Assembly: GCF_000426845.1 (NCBI RefSeq)
Contig: NZ_AUGD01000010.1
Location: 1-64,000, forward strand
Origin: Bradyrhizobium sp. in8p8
GTDB taxonomy: Bacteria > Pseudomonadota > Alphaproteobacteria > Rhizobiales > Xanthobacteraceae
DNA length: 64,000 bases
Direction: 5' to 3'
A program made the translations under genes and the position numbers. Below, piece by piece: positions 63,225 to 64,000 of this stretch; position 1 is the stretch's first letter, and each line of letters begins with the position of its first letter. A model generated the notes under the pieces. It saw nothing but the letters and a program-made list of their open reading frames with translations, made no database searches and was not told the DNA's origin.

Positions 63225-63267
63225 GCGGCACTGCTCGCGTCGAGATGAATTCGATCGGAATTACCCC

Positions 63268-64000
63268 ATGACCCAGCCGAACTTTGCGACCCATGAAGTC
63301 TTCAACCAGTCACCGCCCTTCGAGGACGTCAATCTCTTTACCCTGGACCAGCCGTTGGTCGCGGCGGTGAAGGCCAATGGCGGCGCGGCGGCGGAACGGG
63401 AACTGTCCGCGTTCGGCAAGGAGTGGGGTTCTGCGGCGATGGCCGATCGCGGGCGCCTCGCGAACGAGAACACGCCGAAGCTGCGCAGCTTCGATGCCAA
63501 GGGTCACCGGCGCGACCAGGTCGAGTTTCATCCCGCCTATCACGAACTGATGGCGCACAGTGCGCATGCAGGCGTGCACAATTCGACGTGGACGGCCGAT
63601 GGACGACCGGCGGACGATGCCGCCGAGGTCATCCGCGCGGCAAAATTCTACATGGCTGCGCAGGTCGAGACCGGCCACCTCTGCCCGATCACGATGACGC
63701 GCGCTTCCGTTGGTGCGCTGGCGATGCAGCCCGACTTGCTGGCGCGCGTCATGCCGGTGCTGTCCACGAAGAGCTACGATCCCGGCTTTGCGCCGTGGTG
63801 GGGCAAGCGCGGCATGACGCTCGGCATGGGCATGACCGAGAAGCAGGGCGGCACCGACGTGCGCGCGAACATGACGCGCGCAGTTCGCGACGGGAATGCG
63901 TATCGCATCACCGGTCACAAATGGTTCATGTCGGCGCCCATGTGTGACGCGTTCCTGGTGCTGGCGCAGGCGGATGGCGGGCTGACCTGTTTCTTCATGC
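63268..64000 (+). CDS. aidB: AidB-type acyl-CoA dehydrogenase (truncated by the window end)
   Basis: The first 244 residues of an AidB homologue; the gene continues beyond 64000. HEVFNQSPPFEDVNLFTLDQ, the GRLANENTPKLRSFDAKGHR region, ETGHLCPITMTRASVGAL and MTLGMGMTEKQGGTDVRANM match E. coli AidB closely. AidB is an FAD protein of the acyl-CoA dehydrogenase superfamily induced in the adaptive response to alkylating agents and binds DNA; its substrate is unclear. Start at ATG 63268 fits the E. coli N-terminus. No Ada regulator is visible in the window. Confidence 0.93.
   Translation, partial: MTQPNFATHEVFNQSPPFEDVNLFTLDQPLVAAVKANGGAAAERELSAFGKEWGSAAMADRGRLANENTPKLRSFDAKGHRRDQVEFHPAYHELMAHSAHAGVHNSTWTADGRPADDAAEVIRAAKFYMAAQVETGHLCPITMTRASVGALAMQPDLLARVMPVLSTKSYDPGFAPWWGKRGMTLGMGMTEKQGGTDVRANMTRAVRDGNAYRITGHKWFMSAPMCDAFLVLAQADGGLTCFFM

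Overview
The window is a stretch of GC-rich chromosome from an alphaproteobacterium, most likely Bradyrhizobium or a close relative. The evidence is gene content and order: MipZ, adjacent divK and pleD, DUF3572-dinB, an EipB/DUF1849 protein, a phasin, a TadG-like protein, clpS-clpA, and the order pyrB-pyrC'-plsY ... dprA ... topA-rnr ... rpmG. The short intergenic palindromes also look like those common in that genus. The species cannot be named from the sequence. No rRNA, tRNA, CRISPR array, integrase or intact insertion sequence was seen.

Layout. 1-8.0 kb: glutathione S-transferase, small unknowns, DUF1489, panC (minus), mipZ, an alpha/beta hydrolase, a frameshifted VWA gene and a membrane-anchored J-protein. 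8.2-16.1 kb: a SPOR-tailed D,D-carboxypeptidase, a phasin behind a twin-palindrome promoter, a Cys-rich TadG-like protein, clpS and clpA. 16.1-25.4 kb: lipoprotein, EmrB-type exporter, cytochrome c, aldo/keto reductase, soluble zinc-type chemoreceptor, a divergent AraC regulator/nitrilase pair, HAD phosphatase and a lytic transglycosylase. 25.5-36 kb: azlC with a frameshifted azlD, trmO, a minus-strand run RidA-GDPD-DUF482-HIT, eipB, a second RidA-like gene, DUF3572-dinB-ACT, and divK-pleD. 36-44 kb: accessory-looking block of TetR/MFS, a large AI-2E-family protein, an MFS gene remnant and an acyltransferase, then rpmG and a flavin monooxygenase. 44-61 kb: minus-strand housekeeping genes (Nudix, DUF983, rnr, topA, dprA, plsY, pyrC', pyrB) interrupted by two HxlR-controlled reductase cassettes and by an amidase/patatin pair. 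61-64 kb: a secreted caspase-like protein translationally coupled to a D-Ala-D-Ala dipeptidase, then the 5' part of aidB.

How genes work together. ClpS delivers N-degron substrates to ClpA. DivK, PleD and MipZ belong to alphaproteobacterial cell-cycle and division control. The carboxypeptidase, lytic transglycosylase, EipB homologue, VanX-like dipeptidase and caspase-like protein all act, or are predicted to act, in the envelope. PyrB is paired with a dihydroorotase homologue that has lost metal ligands, so it probably serves as a structural partner. Two single-Cys HxlR regulators sit divergently beside an SDR and an azoreductase, which suggests thiol-based sensing of electrophiles.

Most interesting points: the caspase-like/glycan-binding protein coupled to a D,D-dipeptidase; the inactive-looking PyrC' beside PyrB; the soluble chemoreceptor with a C-terminal zinc (CZB) domain; the HxlR cassettes inside a conserved gene neighbourhood; the twin operator on the phasin promoter; the MFS remnant; and three apparent lesions (VWA frameshift, azlD frameshift, 17-bp duplication in the ACT gene) that are either recent mutations or assembly errors.
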